Source: Phascolomyces articulosus
Taxonomy: Eukaryota; Mucoromycota; Mucoromycetes; Mucorales; Lichtheimiaceae
DNA length: 64,000 bases
NCBI GenBank assembly: GCA_025677815.1
Contig: JAIXMP010000024.1
Location: forward strand, 248,001 to 312,000
Direction of reading: 5' to 3'
In this document: piece by piece, positions 10,460-24,236 of the stretch
Position numbering within the stretch: the stretch's first letter is position 1
How the letters are laid out: each line of letters begins with the position of its first letter
Notes under the pieces: model-generated
What the model was told of the DNA's origin: nothing
Database searches by the model: none
What the model saw: only the letters and a program-made list of their open reading frames with translations
Translations under genes and position numbers: made by a program

Positions 10460-13400
10460 ATGAGTTCAGCCAACACAAAAGAAGATATTCCTGATATTGG
10501 TAATAAAAAACATATTAAATATACACCAATACATGTTACTCAAAAAAAAAACTAATATACATATTCATATTTATATATTCAAAAAAAAGATAATAGCGAA
10601 CAGCGTAACTTTATCAAATTCCATCGATCACTACCGGACGTAAGAAAAAAAAGATTCGTCCATTTCATTTTGAAAATACCATGAACGAAATGCATTAAAT
10701 ATAAAGATATATATTCTGATTTTTTTAGGCTGAAGAAGGAACGCTTCGTTTTTACGAACGTGAAGCCAATCAAAAACAGTATTTTTCACTTCATGGTGAC
10801 GATGCCCATTACATTGCTCACCATGTCTTTAAAACAACTTCTGTCATTAAATACTGGGGAGGTAAAATGAAAGAAGAAAATTCTATCGAAAATAAGGTTA
10901 CGGTAACAAGAAGAAGAAAACTAAATCCATTTTTTTTTTTGGATAGGTGAAGAAGGACTTGCTACAACCAATATTGGCTATGCTTCAGCTGAATCCTTTT
11001 TGCGGGATGCATTATTAAATAAACAACTCAAGATTGAAATATGGACATCAACGCGAGGACAGTGGGAATTGACACGAAAAGCTTCTCCAGGCAATCTACA
11101 AGAAGTGGAGGATTTATTATTCTTGAATTCAAATATGTCTACATCCCCCGTTGTGATGGCTGTCAAATTGGGTGGTAGTGCCGAGTCAAAGGTAATCGAA
11201 AGGCACTGGAGTATTAGGGAATGTGAATGTGGACCAAAGATATTCAACTTGATGATTCAATAGGTAGTGGGTGTTTCATTTTCGGATGCAAACGTAAAAG
11301 AGATTGGTGTGTCCGAATTTGTTGATAATGAACTTTATTCGAATTTTGAGGTAACTGAAAAATCATTCATTTGTCTATGGCCACTCGTATATATAAAGAG
11401 AGGAAGGAACTCATGTTTATTTTTATGAAAGTCACTTGTGATTCAATTGGGTGTAAAAGAATGTATTATACCTCAAAATGATATTGCCAAAGATTATGAA
11501 ATGATTAAATTAAAGGGTGTATTGGAGCGGTGTAGAATTGTTATCACTGAACGTCGAAAAGGTACAATAGAGGGATGAGAGAGGATATAGGTTCAGTGCT
11601 TCAAATGATAGTCATTTATTCATTGCGTAATTATCTATTTATATTTAGCTGATTATAATACAAAGGATATTGATCAAGACTTAAATCGATTATTGGAAGG
11701 AGAGATATCGATCACAGCCTTGCGTAAGATATATATATATATATATATTGTTTGGTACCTGGAAAATAATATTAATGCAAACAGTTTATTTTAGCCGAAT
11801 ATGAAATGAAAAATGCCATGGCCTCCTGTGCATGCTTATTAAAATATCTTTCAGTAAGTTTACTATATATATAATATTATATATATCTTGCAAAACCTAT
11901 CGACACATGAGTTTATTTTACTAATAGAATGATATGCTTTTGTGATGGGAAATAATATTAGTTATTAAGTGATGAGAGCAACTTTAAACATTACAAGTTA
12001 AAGAATCATGATTTATCACAATACATGCGGTTGGATGCCTCTGCATTAAATGCATTGAATTTAATGCCAAGTCCACAAGAAGGTTCCAATAAGAGTATGA
12101 GTCTTTATGGGTTATTAAACAAGTGTAAAACTGCGCAAGGATCACGATTATTAGTTCAATGGTTAAAGCAGCCATTATTAAATATCCAAGATATCCATCG
12201 ACGTCAAGATTTACTGGAAATCTTTTTTGAGGGAACTGAATTAAGACAATCTATTCAAGAGGATCATTTGAAAACTGTCCCTGATTTACATCGATTGGCA
12301 AAACGTTTTCAAAAGGGTATCGCTACTTTACAGGTAAAACAAGAAAAAAAGTTCCCGATTCAAGGGACAGATCTGTGCGTTATATATAGTTACGGATGGA
12401 TGGTGATCATGCGTAATTGGGTTTTTTTCTAATTTTATATACGTATGTGGGATATAGGATGTTGTCAGAATATATCAAGTTATTATCCGATTACCTGCTC
12501 TTGAATCATGTTTAGAAGGGCACGCTCCAGAAGATGAAAATAAAGAAAAACTTTTGAATAATACTTATACAGCCAGTATTACGGTAATATAAAAAATAGT
12601 ACATTGTATAAAATAACGAAAAAGAGACTTGTCAAAACAATATTTGTAATATGAAATATTTTAGGAATACTCTGCAAAATTAGCAAAGCTACAAGACCTA
12701 GTGGAGACTACGATTGATTTAGATGCTGTTGCCAACCATGAATTTATTATCAAACCCGACTTTGATCAAGATTTACAAGGTAGTCTTTTAATTTTTATAT
12801 GCTTCCCTAATGAGAAGGGAGAAGGATATAAATATTCATGGTTTTTTTTTTTATCAAATAGAAATTCGAGAAAAGATTACAACGACCACATCCCAAATCA
12901 GTGCAGAACATCGACGTGTGGGTAGTAAACTTGGAATGGATATTGAAAAGAAACTGAAATTGGAACGACATTCTATTTACGGTCATTGTTTCCGAGTGAC
13001 ACGGACAGATGCTTCAAATATTCGAAACAAACCCGAATATATTGAATATGCCACTCAAAAGAATGGTGTTTATTTTGCAACGAGTAAAATGAAGGAATTG
13101 AGTAATATTTGGGGTGATTTATCCAAGAAATATGAACGACGACAAAGTGACTTAGTCAAAGAAGTGATTACAATTGTTGGTAAAGTTATTTTAAGTAACT
13201 TGGATTACTAAAAAAAGACATGATGGTGGTTAAAATAAACTGCGCGTAAAAACGCGTATACGCAATCGTAAATTAATTGCTAACATATAAATCTATCTAT
13301 AGCAACGTATGGACCTGTATTGGAATTATTAGGGGGTGTATTAGCTCATTTGGATGTAATTGTCAGTTTAGCTCATGTTTCCGTGATGGCACCTATTCCT

Positions 13401-15203
13401 TATGTTCGACCTCAAGTTAGTCAAACTGGTAAGTGGGGATTGTTTATTTATTTTCAAAGGAAATAAAAGGATGAAACAAAATGAAAGACAAGAAACCATG
13501 TGAGATGGTGGATAATAAATAACAATTTACTATACCTAATATATTATAAACAGGTAATATTGTGCTTCGCGATTCGCGCCACCCTTGTTTAGAAATGCAG
13601 GATGACGTGGTGTTTATTCCAAATGATATTGATATGGTGAAAGGTAAAATTGTTGTTGTTATTGTTATTGTTATTGATGAAGCGATATTTTTTTGTTGTT
13701 GTTTCCATGTTGTTTTTGTCAGCTGATTGAAATGATTTGCCACCCAAAATAAAAAAAAAATATTACGCCCTTTTTTTTTTAGATAAATCCGAATTTCAAA
13801 TCATTACGGGTCCAAACATGGGTGGTAAATCCACTTATATTCGACAGGTAACAACAAAAATACCCAATAGGATTCAGTAATATAATTCAAGGGAACAAAA
13901 AAAAAAGATTTACGTTTATTCCATAAAAAAATAGACTGGCGTGATTGCGTTATTGGCACAGATCGGATGTTTTGTTCCATGTGCTGAGGCAAAGACTGGC
14001 ATCTTTGATTGTATTCTTGCGCGTGTGGGAGCAGGTGATAGCCAGCTGAAAGGTGTATCCACATTTATGGCTGAAATGCTTGAAACTGCCACTATTCTGA
14101 AAGTAAGTTCTAACCGCTATTGTAATGGGCGATAGGTGTGATATGTAAAATTAAAACAAAAACCCTTTGTTTTCTTTTTATTTAGACAGCATCTCGAAAC
14201 TCGTTGATCATCATTGATGAACTTGGACGTGGTACAAGTACATATGATGGGTTTGGTTTGGCGTGGGCTATTTCGGAGTAAGTTTTCTTTTTTCTTTTTC
14301 GCTTTAATGGATAAGTGTCTTGACTAAAATATTATATAAAATTTCAGGCACATTGCAACTGAAATCCGAGCATTCTGTTTATTTGCTACTCATTTTCATG
14401 AATTGACAGCATTGGCAGATACTGTGTCTCATGTTAAGAATCTTAATGTAGCTGTTCATATGGATGAGAATGGAGCTAATTTGACATTGTTATATAAAGT
14501 CATGGAAGGTAAAGTAAGAAAGGGCGGGGAGAAAGAAAAAGAGTAGAAAGCGGGAAATAGAACCTTATGCTCATTGATATCATTATAAAATAGGTGTATG
14601 CGACCAAAGTTTCGGAATCCATGTCGCGGAGCTTGCACAGTTTCCTGCCAGTGTTGTACGTTTGGCAAAAAGAAAAGTAGCTGAATTAGAAGATGTTGAC
14701 CCAGGTTGGTTCACTTTTTTTTTTTTATATAATATTGGATTATGGGGTGATTGGGGTTATTTGGATGTGAGGATAAAGGAATTTATTTGAGAAGAATAAG
14801 TAGAATAGATTGGAGAGGATAAGAAAAGACATTTTTTCTTATATGAAAAAAAATCAATCTAGTGGATAGCCATCATCATGTAAAAAAACAAGCAACTGCC
14901 GAAACTGAGGTATGACAGAGAGATATGTGATTTTTTTTTGGGACTAAACTGAATACCCACACACCATACCCACACACATATTCACATATATGATATAATA
15001 ATATACTTATCATCATCTTTTATCTTATTAAATTTATTTATTAGGAAACATCCGAAGTTTTAAGTCAAATTATACAAGAACTTAAAGCAGCTGCTACGGC
15101 AGGACAACAAACAGAAGAAGATGATGAAGCATTAATTCAAAGGGTTCATAACGTGCGTGAAAAATACAAGGACAAGTTGAATAGTTTACCACTCGGGCTT
15201 TGA
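10460..15203 (+). CDS. MSH2: DNA mismatch repair protein Msh2
   Basis: Common subunit of the MutS-alpha and MutS-beta heterodimers, which recognise mismatches and small loops in nuclear DNA. Read as 21 exons (first 10460-10499, last 15045-15203) summing to 2769 nt, 922 aa, close to the usual Msh2 length. The N-terminus shows the mismatch-binding domain start (GTLRFYERE), and the lever and clamp regions follow. The ATPase holds Walker [10 protein letters not shown] (about residue 665), the STFMAEM block, Walker [13 protein letters not shown] (about 739) and the ATHFHEL switch. All phases agree. It has far more introns than yeast homologues. The four-helix gene follows 283 bp downstream on the same strand. 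Confidence 0.97.
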
Positions 15204-15485
15204 ATAACTATGTATTTGACTCTTTTTGCAGCAGATGCTCTCTCTTGTTATTATTGATGAGTTTTGGGTTGGTTGTGCGTTTGTATGCAAAAAAAAAAAA
15301 AAAAAAAAGAATAAAAGAGACAAGTTTTTTTTTCTCCTTTCTATTTTTCTTTTTTCTTCTTCTTTTTACTCTTCTTCATCTTCATTATTGTCGCTCTATA
15401 CCTTTTTACCTTACTTAACCTCTTCTTTCAAACAAACAACCAAAAAAACATACACCCACTTTATATATATATCAATCTGTATTCA

Positions 15486-16481
15486 ATGGCCAATAGTAAA
15501 CAACATGGTTTTATTTCAAAGACGATGGGTTTATCGTTGGGGTTCCTGGGTATTGTGGGACTTGTCGTTTCGCTTATATCATTGTTGCCAGTCAACGTAT
15601 ATAATTTATTTATCACCATCCATGCACTGACAGAGTTGCTAAGATATGAACTACCCAATAACACGGATTGGTGGACACTTTCACCAGACGGTACCATTTA
15701 TTCTGTTTTCTTGACGGGGTCAATCTTGTCGTCCCTGATCACGATCTTTATGGTCATTATAACATGTTTTCGTCAACAACGTTCTGACAATGGACAGATG
15801 GTGTCTCATGGTCCATTGGAAGAACAAGACCCACAGGATATTGAATCTCACACTGCTCTTCTCAGTACAACCACAACCACAGGAACAAAGCGGAGGTCTA
15901 GTGTTTGGTTAAGTCGTATCGGTTGTCTCATCTTTGTAGGACAGATTAGTTGGGCCTTGTTTGGTAAGTTTTTTTTTAAGTTATACCATTATATATATAT
16001 ACCACATTTATTATTATTATTTTATATATAAAAAAAGTCCTTTTTCCTTTCTTTTCCCCTCTCCACACATTCACACATTTTAAAAATACAAACAAAAAAC
16101 AACAAACAAGAAGGAATGAATTTAACGTTGATATTCATTTAACCATGTATATCTTTATATATATATTCAATAGGTACCCATTTATTATTCTTTTATAAAG
16201 CCGAGTTGCCAGAATCAATTCATCGATCCGCCATGATTTCTACACTTATTCTGTGGCTGAACTACCTTATCATCACCATCTTCTCCTTTATTTTATTTTG
16301 CGCCTCATTTTTCATCATTCTCGGAGCACGGCGTTCTTCTTCAAGTAATGACCGTCCATATCATCATCATAATCATCATCATTCACATTCAAATACACCA
16401 TCCACTTCTGCCGAAGAAATGCAATATCATCGAGAAGAAACCACTCCATTGTTACATACCTCTTCTGTACGTACTACCTAA
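15486..16481 (+). CDS. Four-helix membrane protein, unknown function
   Basis: Exons 15486-15963 and 16174-16481 give 261 aa in an intact frame. Hydrophobic helices lie at about residues 18-36, 75-93, 138-155 and 185-212, with a hydrophilic loop between helices 1 and 2 and a Thr/Ser-rich segment between helices 2 and 3. The tail is His- and Ser-rich and ends in an acidic-dileucine-like EETTPLL. The topology resembles fungal Sur7/PalI-like tetraspan proteins, but their signature Cys pair is not obvious, so I give no family. The EETTPLL motif would suit endosomal or vacuolar sorting, which is inference. Confidence 0.75.
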
Positions 16482-17020
16482 AAAAAGCCTTTTCTCAACT
16501 TATTCTTTACTATTATCCTTTTATTACTATTATTACTATTATTATTATTATTATTATTTTCCGTCGTGTATACATTAATATACATATATATAACATTATA
16601 TATTATCCTACCTATTATTCCATCCATCCATCACACACACTCACACATAACAACAATTACAACAAAAAAAAACACTCCTCCCTCTATTTTTTATTATCAT
16701 TATTATTCTTTATATATACATTATTATATATCATAACAACAACCATCACCATTTCTTCTATATCTAGTGCTATTCCTGTTTATAATATTCCCCCACATTT
16801 CTTTTCGTCCTTTCACACATTTTTTCCCCTCTTGTCTTTATTTTCTTTCTTTCTATTTCCTTTTCTTCTTCAATCAAATGCATATCTATTTATTATTGTA
16901 TCATTTTTTTTATATTTGCAATGCGATGAAAATATATACTTATTAATATAATTGTATAAAAAAAAAGAGAAGTGTATATATAAATATGTAAGTTTTTGGG
17001 ATTGGATTAAATTCATTGGC
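16482..17020. other. Shared 3' region of two convergent genes
   Basis: Composed of T-rich and ATT microsatellite sequence (16525-16558 and near 16690). No coding frame; probably 3' UTRs and terminator sequence for the genes ending at 16481 (+) and 17021 (-). Confidence 0.5.
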
Positions 17021-19304
17021 TTATCGGTGAGAGGAGGGTCTGTGTGATTCATTAAATACAAATACTGCAATTACTATTGACATGACAGTTAACATATTCC
17101 AACGTTCTATGAAAAATTGTAAAAAGCCCGGCTTTTCCGCTTCTTCAGATGCGTCAATCAAATAAGATCGTATTTTTTGATTTTTTAGTCCTATCACTGT
17201 AAATGAATGAATGATTCAACATTAGATGTATGGCGATGATATTTATATGCAACAATAAGGATAGAGATAGATAGCTTTACCCATATAATTCTTCTCTTGT
17301 TTTTCCCAGAATGTAACTGTTCCCACGCGCTATTGTAATTTTAATAAAAAGTAAATCAATAAAACAAATTGACAACAATATCCTATCTCTATGTATGTCC
17401 CCCTTCTTCTCATTCCTTTCTCACACCTTCTTCCCTCCTCCCCCATCATTTGATTACTTACGGGTCTGCTCGTCAAATCATTAATCACCATACGTAATGA
17501 CCAACCCAATTGCTTCAAACGATTATGTGGATCATGATCTCTTTTATAAATATAAACTAAATTCGCTGGTTCTGTCCATACAGCCAAGATGGTACCTGCA
17601 TCATTAACTTGCATACCAGCAATATTATCTTCTCCATAATCGGATAACATTTCCAATTTATCGTCTCGCCAAAAATAATATTCTTGAAGAATTGGTGATG
17701 TAGGATCCCTGGGATCCTCACGATACAAAAATTGTGCTTCATCTGTATGCTGTAATAAATCCGCACGGCTGGTAAAATCCCATGTCAAAAATGTATGCTG
17801 AAGGTAACCTGCAGCCATGGTCTTTCCATCCGAAGACCGCGTAAATGTCATGGACGGCATTTTCACCTCGACGCGTTCTTGATGTAAATGGGAAGTACCA
17901 TCTACAAAGGCCATGTATTGTAACGATTCTCCAGTATAAACACGTGAAGCGTCATTGTAATGATCCTGTTGAATCCAGGTAATAGGTGCATCATGGTCAT
18001 TTTTTCCTGGTAGATCGGTGCTATCGACAATGGTAATGTTGATATAATATCGAAGTTGTGTTTTGTGAACATCGAATGATAGAACGCGATATGTGTCTTC
18101 TCTATATTTACAAGATGTATGATCTTTAGTTTGATGTATAAAACTCTCATTGAAAAAAAAGACTTACTCTGGAGAATGCAGTTTGGCTAACATGACATCA
18201 TGAAGTTCGGTGTTCTTGGGTTGATGGTACTCTTTATCTTGTCAGTATTATGATATAAAAATGACGGATAAAAATATTCTTTTTTATATACTTACTTTGT
18301 ATCCGTGGACCCAATTGTATATTATTTATCGATAATGCTATAGAATGAGGGGCGGATGTCAAATCCAAAGGTAGATGGGCAATACGGAATCGATACCAAT
18401 CTGGATCTCTAAATAATTAAATGCATAATTATAAAAGGTGGCATAAGATGAGATCTAATTAGCTAGCCCTTCGCTTTCCATCAAAAAATTAAAAAGAGAT
18501 CAGATCGGCTTTTTTTTACCTAGCAAATAAAATTGAATCTTGCTCTAAAGTAAAAGTTTTGATCCAAGTGGTACCTGGCATGATTAGATCTTTATACTGC
18601 ATTGTATTCGCTCCTGGCGATAAGTAATATACACGAATGATATGCTGAGGATCTTCATTGTTGAGTTTATGATACATGACAGCAAATTGGATTTCTCGCT
18701 GTGGCGATGGTGCATGAGAGATCTTGGAAATAGGACCCTGAAGTTTATGTTGAAACAATTTTGTCCATTCTAGTCTTATATTAATACATCTCTTCATTTC
18801 TCTCTATTTCTCTCCCAATCCTATCTATCCATAGTTCACACCGGGGAATATTATTTACCATCCTTATTATCTTCATCATCTAATAATGTGGTTTGATTAT
18901 TATATAATGTACTTAAAGGTTTTCGTCGTTGCTCAATGACACCTAATATATATATGGTATTGTTTTCGGTATCAATAAGTAAACCTTTGTCCAAGTATAA
19001 TGGAGATAATGACGAAAAAAAGTAAACGAATAGATAGACTATCATTATTACCCATAGCCCCTGTTTTCATTGGACCAATGCCATGCTTCAATGTATCAGC
19101 AGTTTCAAACCAAATGGCAGTTTGGTATAAAAATCCACCAGAGACAGTAAGGATGACTTTATTAGCAGCTTGTGATGAATAATAAGAAGAACGATTGTCA
19201 GATGCTAACTGTACAGGTCGTGGATAAGGTGGATCAGATATTAGGCTAACAAGAAAGACAACCGTCAAGCCCACGAAGAGCATGACAATGGGGCGCCATT
19301 GCAT
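17021..19304 (-). CDS. Unrecognised membrane-anchored protein, 558 aa
   Basis: Eight exons (19304-19052, 18984-18859, 18769-18520, 18408-18296, 18237-18168, 18101-17462, 17329-17281, 17196-17021) sum to 1677 nt with consistent phases. Residues 7-24 form a signal-anchor helix, and a second helix lies near the C-terminus (NMLTVMSIVIAVFVF) with a short basic tail. The long middle part is beta-rich, with repeated segments such as NKVILTVSGG, NTIYILGVIE, AGMQVNDAGTILAVW and RVGTVTFWEK, suggesting a propeller-like fold. I know no named family. It is divergent from the coiled-coil gene at 19907, sharing about 600 bp of upstream DNA. Confidence 0.75.
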
Positions 19305-19906
19305 TTTACAACTTTTTTAAAAAATTATAAAAAGGCAAATGTGTTCGATTTCAGTATTCTTAACTCGCCTCCTTCCAAAATTAGAAATATTCTGAGTTCA
19401 ATCAGCCAATCGTTTTGGGGGAGAAGGTCAGTTCAATGAGCTATGTTCTGTATTATAATTATGCTGTTGGTTATATAAAAAAAAGGGGGAAAGAGAGAAG
19501 GTTACACTACTACTGCAAGTTATACAGTTAAAAAAGCATGAGGAGCTTTTTTTTTTTACATTTTACTCTTCTTTCTTTTCCTTGTGTCTATTTGTAGTTA
19601 TAAATTTCACTGATTATTATTTATTATTATTATAATAAGCAGCACCATCATCGTTATCATTTTAAACCTTTCCATATAACATCCTGCCTATCATATATTC
19701 ACTATCACTATCTATCTATCTATCATTAAGCAACAACAGCAAATAGAATCCAAATTTTAAACTTTTAATACAGGTAGGACAAGGAATAAAAGAGTCAATT
19801 GTGGTTAGTTTTGTATAGAGATTTTATAACTAACGTGATCGATGATGGCCTGCCACAATTTTTTTTTATTTTACCTTTTTGTGTTTCAATGCAGGATTAA
19901 CCTGGT
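19305..19906. promoter_or_regulatory. Divergent intergenic region between two genes
   Basis: About 600 bp upstream of both the gene at 19304 (-) and that at 19907 (+). AT-rich with poly-T runs; nothing else recognised. A 5' UTR intron just before the ATG at 19907 is possible (AATGCAG at 19888-19894). Confidence 0.4.
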
Positions 19907-22135
19907 ATGACTTATTCCACAACAACACAGCACCACCAACAACTTGAGCCGTGTCTTGCTCGTCTCGGGACCATGCCAGAAGGTAAATAATAATAATAAT
20001 ATTCAAATCCTTCCTTTTTTTTAATATCTATTGATGTCAAAAACCCATACCATTGATCATAACGCAACAAACCAAGAACAATAACTTATTCAACTCACAT
20101 ATTTTTTTTTGCCACTTTTTTCTTTAAAAAAACAATAACAAAAAAAATTATTTATTAAAGACAAACCGTCATTTGTCAAACAAGTCAATGCTGTAGAAGA
20201 TATTGAAACATTACGACGATTACTTATAGAAAAAGAACGAGAACGAACGAGTATAGCAAATGATTTAGATGTAGCAGCACGATTAGGTCTTGTTATTTCA
20301 GAAACTAATGAGGCCATAAAAATCAAGGTAAAAAGGATTTGAATCAATAAATAAATAAAAGCTCAATCTTTTTTTTTTTTTTTTTCAAAAACATCTTTTT
20401 ACTAGCTGGCTCATTTAGAGCAAGAAAATGAATTATTACGACAAGAACTTACACGAACCCATACATCCTCCAACCATAATGATTTAACACGCGATTCGAC
20501 CACTTCTCCTCCCCCTGACGACCACTATGCATATCACCATCACCATCACCATGACAACCACCAACACCACCACCAAAATCATCACCATGACAATCATGAC
20601 CATGACATAATCGATCCCAATGACGAACGAATATATTTAACACAAGAATTAGAACAAGCACGTCGAGATTTATCAAAGTTTAGAAGAGAAATGGATGGTT
20701 TATCTGGTCAGCTTAATGATATGGCTTCAGAAATGGTATTATACTTTGCCACTTTATTATGATTATTTTTTTACATAAACAGAAAAAAAAATAACGTATC
20801 ATAATAATTCTATCTATTCACTTTTATTTTATAAAAAAATCCAGGTTGATTCACGTGCAAGAGTGAGCATGTATGCAAAACGGTTAGGTTCGGATCTTTT
20901 TCATTTCTATATAATAATAATAACAGGTCACCAGGAGAAAAAAAGAAAACTGATACATTTAGGGCCTTGTATTTTTATCTTTGTAAATATTTATAGCCGA
21001 AGTGGAACATAAATTATCAACAACTCGAGAAATGAATGTTAATTTACAAGCATTATTGGAGAGGGCACTGACTTCTCAAAAACAATCCAGTTCAAATACA
21101 TCCCATCTTGTACGGAATATTCAGACTGATTTAACTCGGGTAAGATTTTATGATCTACTAACAAGGAAAGTTAGTTACTGTTGTTGCAGCGATTAAAAGA
21201 TTTCTCGCTATTAGGTCGTCACTGAAAATGATCAATTACGAGCAAGAATAGCAGATCTTGAATCACAACAAGTAGAATCAGAAGAACGATTGGCGGATAT
21301 GGTGGGTCAAGCCAAGAAATATGCTTCATTATTAGAACAAGCACAAGATACCATTCATGGCTTAAGTGAACCACGGCTTTCCGACGATGATACATTTAGT
21401 AATGGGGATGTCTCTGTCTCCTCTTCTTATTGGGAAGGTGGCAAAGAAACAGAAATTACCAAAGGATCCGCTTTTTCAGTTGAATTTCGACAAGAAATGC
21501 AAAAGGAAATTGAACGTAACTTGAACTTACGGAATGAAATTCGACATCGAATTATTACACATGAATCCATCAGTTCTGATAAGAAAAAGACACAAGAAGG
21601 TTTGAAATATTTATTATCGGATCGATCTGCCGATGGATTAATGAGTGTAAGTACAAGTACTTCTACTACTTCATCATCCACCACAACCACAACAAATACA
21701 GCCACAAAACAAAGTCAGCATCATTATCTTCATCCATCATCTCAAGCAATCCCCTCATTCTCCATATCGCAACATCAAGTCTACCATTCCAATGGTGATC
21801 ATAATCAACAGCAACAATCGCAAGAGCCAGCTTCATCCTCTTCCATGGCCAATACTACAACAGCATCATCTTCATCTTCATCCACTACAGCAACGACAAC
21901 AAATCCAGCAACTCCTTTACCTCAAACACAATTAAGGCCAGCCAGCTTTTTAACAGGGTTTGGTGGATTTGGTTCCGATAATAGTGTAGGACCTACTAGC
22001 TTTATCACTCGAGGTACTACCTTTGCAGCTTCAAGAGGTACAGGCGATATGCCTAGTATTTCTACACGATTCTTTCAACGTTTAGCAACACGATTTGATG
22101 AGCAACATAAAATCGAGAATAAACGTATAAATTAG
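19907..22135 (+). CDS. Coiled-coil protein with CC1 box, candidate dynein/kinesin cargo adaptor
   Basis: Six exons (19907-19982, 20161-20327, 20406-20735, 20845-20887, 20997-21139, 21215-22135) give 559 aa. Residues 30-100 form a coiled coil with DLDVAARLGLVIS (Ala-Ala-x-x-Gly at 64-68). This matches the CC1-box pattern of BICD, Spindly and HAP1/TRAK adaptors, where it contacts the dynein light intermediate chain; the DLxxAARxG context is closest to TRAK/HAP1. A His-rich insert (about 120-145) interrupts the coil. Further heptads run to about 310, then a Ser/Thr/Gln-rich low-complexity tail with a short basic end. The function is inferred from the motif. A generic coiled-coil scaffold is the alternative. 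Confidence 0.7.
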
Positions 22136-23838
22136 AGTACATACCCCCTCCCCCCTCGCCCCATTCCAACATACAAATCCACTCACTTGACCCTTTTTTT
22201 TTTCTTCTTCTTTCTTTATAAATAATATTTACATAAACAATGGCACGAATATGATGTGTATGGAAGATCTGGCGAATAAAATACTCATGTTAAAGTGCAG
22301 GATTATGTTTTTGGCTAGTTACACCTCACCACATTGTCGATAAATGAAAAAACGGCTATAGATTATATGATAAGGTGGATACTTTATATGAACAGCATTA
22401 CTATTGCTACTCTTCATTTGTTTTATCAACCCACATATTGGATTGATAGAGTATACATCATCCATCATACCATCTGAGTCGACTCTTCTATGAATAATCC
22501 CAGTAGCATTTGATACACAAAATATAATCAGATACACATAATATTTAGAGATCAATGAGTTTTTATTATTATTTCTGTTCATGGTTTATCCCATTTCATA
22601 TCTCTACCATCATAATATAAAACAAAGACATTATTCACGTTGTTCTAAAGGTCATCGTCATTTGAATTCTATGCCTTAATTTATCCTTTAATCTCTAAAA
22701 TCATTATATGACAAATGCTGTGGTGGAGTCTTGATGGCGCGACCAACATGCGATTGACCAATGGTTATGAAGTGTATGAAAAAGATATTGATGATTTCAG
22801 CCAATAATTACCCAATTTAGCAGGTACATATATGTGGGATTTATTATTTCTCATTTTACTACATAGCCATAGCATAAGGGGTGGTTTAATCATATGTGCT
22901 GAAGAACCGATCTTCATTTCCCATTTCTCAGGTACATTGTCAAACTTATTTTGCTTATTATAGAGAAGTATACATATAAACATGAAATATAAACTAAATG
23001 AAAATAAAGGCGTGCTTATTTTCTATCTAGCAGTACTTTTTCGTTGCGTTTGGACAAGCTCTGATGAAGATATAAGCAAAAGTAAAGCAACTATCAAAAA
23101 TAAAAAATAGAATTTCATGCAAATAATAAAAAAGGATTGTTCCGATTGGTTTATTTTTTTTTCTATAAAAGCGTCATGCTCTGTTGCAGCATCGAACGTC
23201 TTGATTCTTTTTCAAACATTTTTTTTATTGCCTTCCACATTACCCACCATATCATTTTTTTATATTTCTCTCAAATGGTACGTATAATGCATAATAACGA
23301 AGTGATTTTATTGATCAGAGAGTTTGAATGAAATGAGAAAGGGGCGTGGTGGCGGTGTCTGCGTCTTGGGCGCATTTTTTATTATTTTTACAATAGTACG
23401 TAGGTAAAAAAAATCTCGGTTGAAAGGGGAGGGGAATAGTAAAAAAAGAGGGTCTGTATAGTAATTTAACAAAATGATGCGTCATGCCATAGGGAAGGTG
23501 GAGCCAAGCGCCTTTGTGTTAACATTCAAGGAATTACCATGCCTGCCGTTGGTTGTGTCTCTTGTCCTAGCGGTGTCATATCAACCAATCCGTCTCTCAA
23601 ACCCACCTTCTTTTCTTCTTTGCGTATATATTTTCTTGAATATCTTACAAAAAAAAAAGATCAAGTGTATCGAAAGATGGAGTGGAAGAAAAGGAATATT
23701 ATTTTAGACGATGGGCCATAAAAGAATATGGAAATGGATGGATGAATAATGTATTTTCTTTTCTTTTCTTTTCTTTTCAATTTTGCGCATAGCTAAATAG
23801 TATCATTCCTCGGCACTTATAACCAAACATATATCCTA
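22136..23838. other. Intergenic, no clear gene
   Basis: Starts with the probable 3' UTR of the coiled-coil gene. Short open frames on both strands lack splice signals and conserved motifs. A TTTTC repeat lies at 23757-23778, close to the next candidate gene. Confidence 0.45.
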
Positions 23839-24236
23839 ATGGCATCCACCGGAGATATCAATACCATTTCCTATGCTAGACCTCTGCTTCGGTGGAGTAT
23901 ACGGGAGTGGTTATCGTTTGCAGTACTGGTCGTTTGTGGGGTATATATATATATTTATTTATTTGGCTTTTCGTTCCTTTTTTTTAAAAAAAATAAGAAT
24001 TCCTTCACTTTCATCTTTTGGAATTTGTAGTATCATCTCTATATGATATTTAAAGTGTGTGAGTAAATGCATAATACTAACACTGATCCTTATTGCTATC
24101 TTTATATATTTAATCTCATCCATACACATGATAATAAAGCCAGCACAATATATACATTTAAGCAGCTTTTTTTTTTCAGAATCAGCAAGGTACTTTATGG
24201 CACATTATTTCTCATCATGGATATATAGAAGGATAA
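23839..24236 (+). CDS. Candidate small membrane protein, 60 aa
   Basis: Exons 23839-23940, 24031-24054 and 24180-24236, all in phase 0, join to 183 nt. Intron 1 has GTATAT..TTTGTAG and intron 2 GTGTGT..TTTTTTCAG, sizes typical here. The product has one hydrophobic helix (WLSFAVLVVCGYHLYMIF) behind a basic segment (RPLLRWSIREW) and a short polar tail. No family recognised. The consistent phase across three exons is the main support. The weak point is the 24-nt middle exon. Confidence 0.45.
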
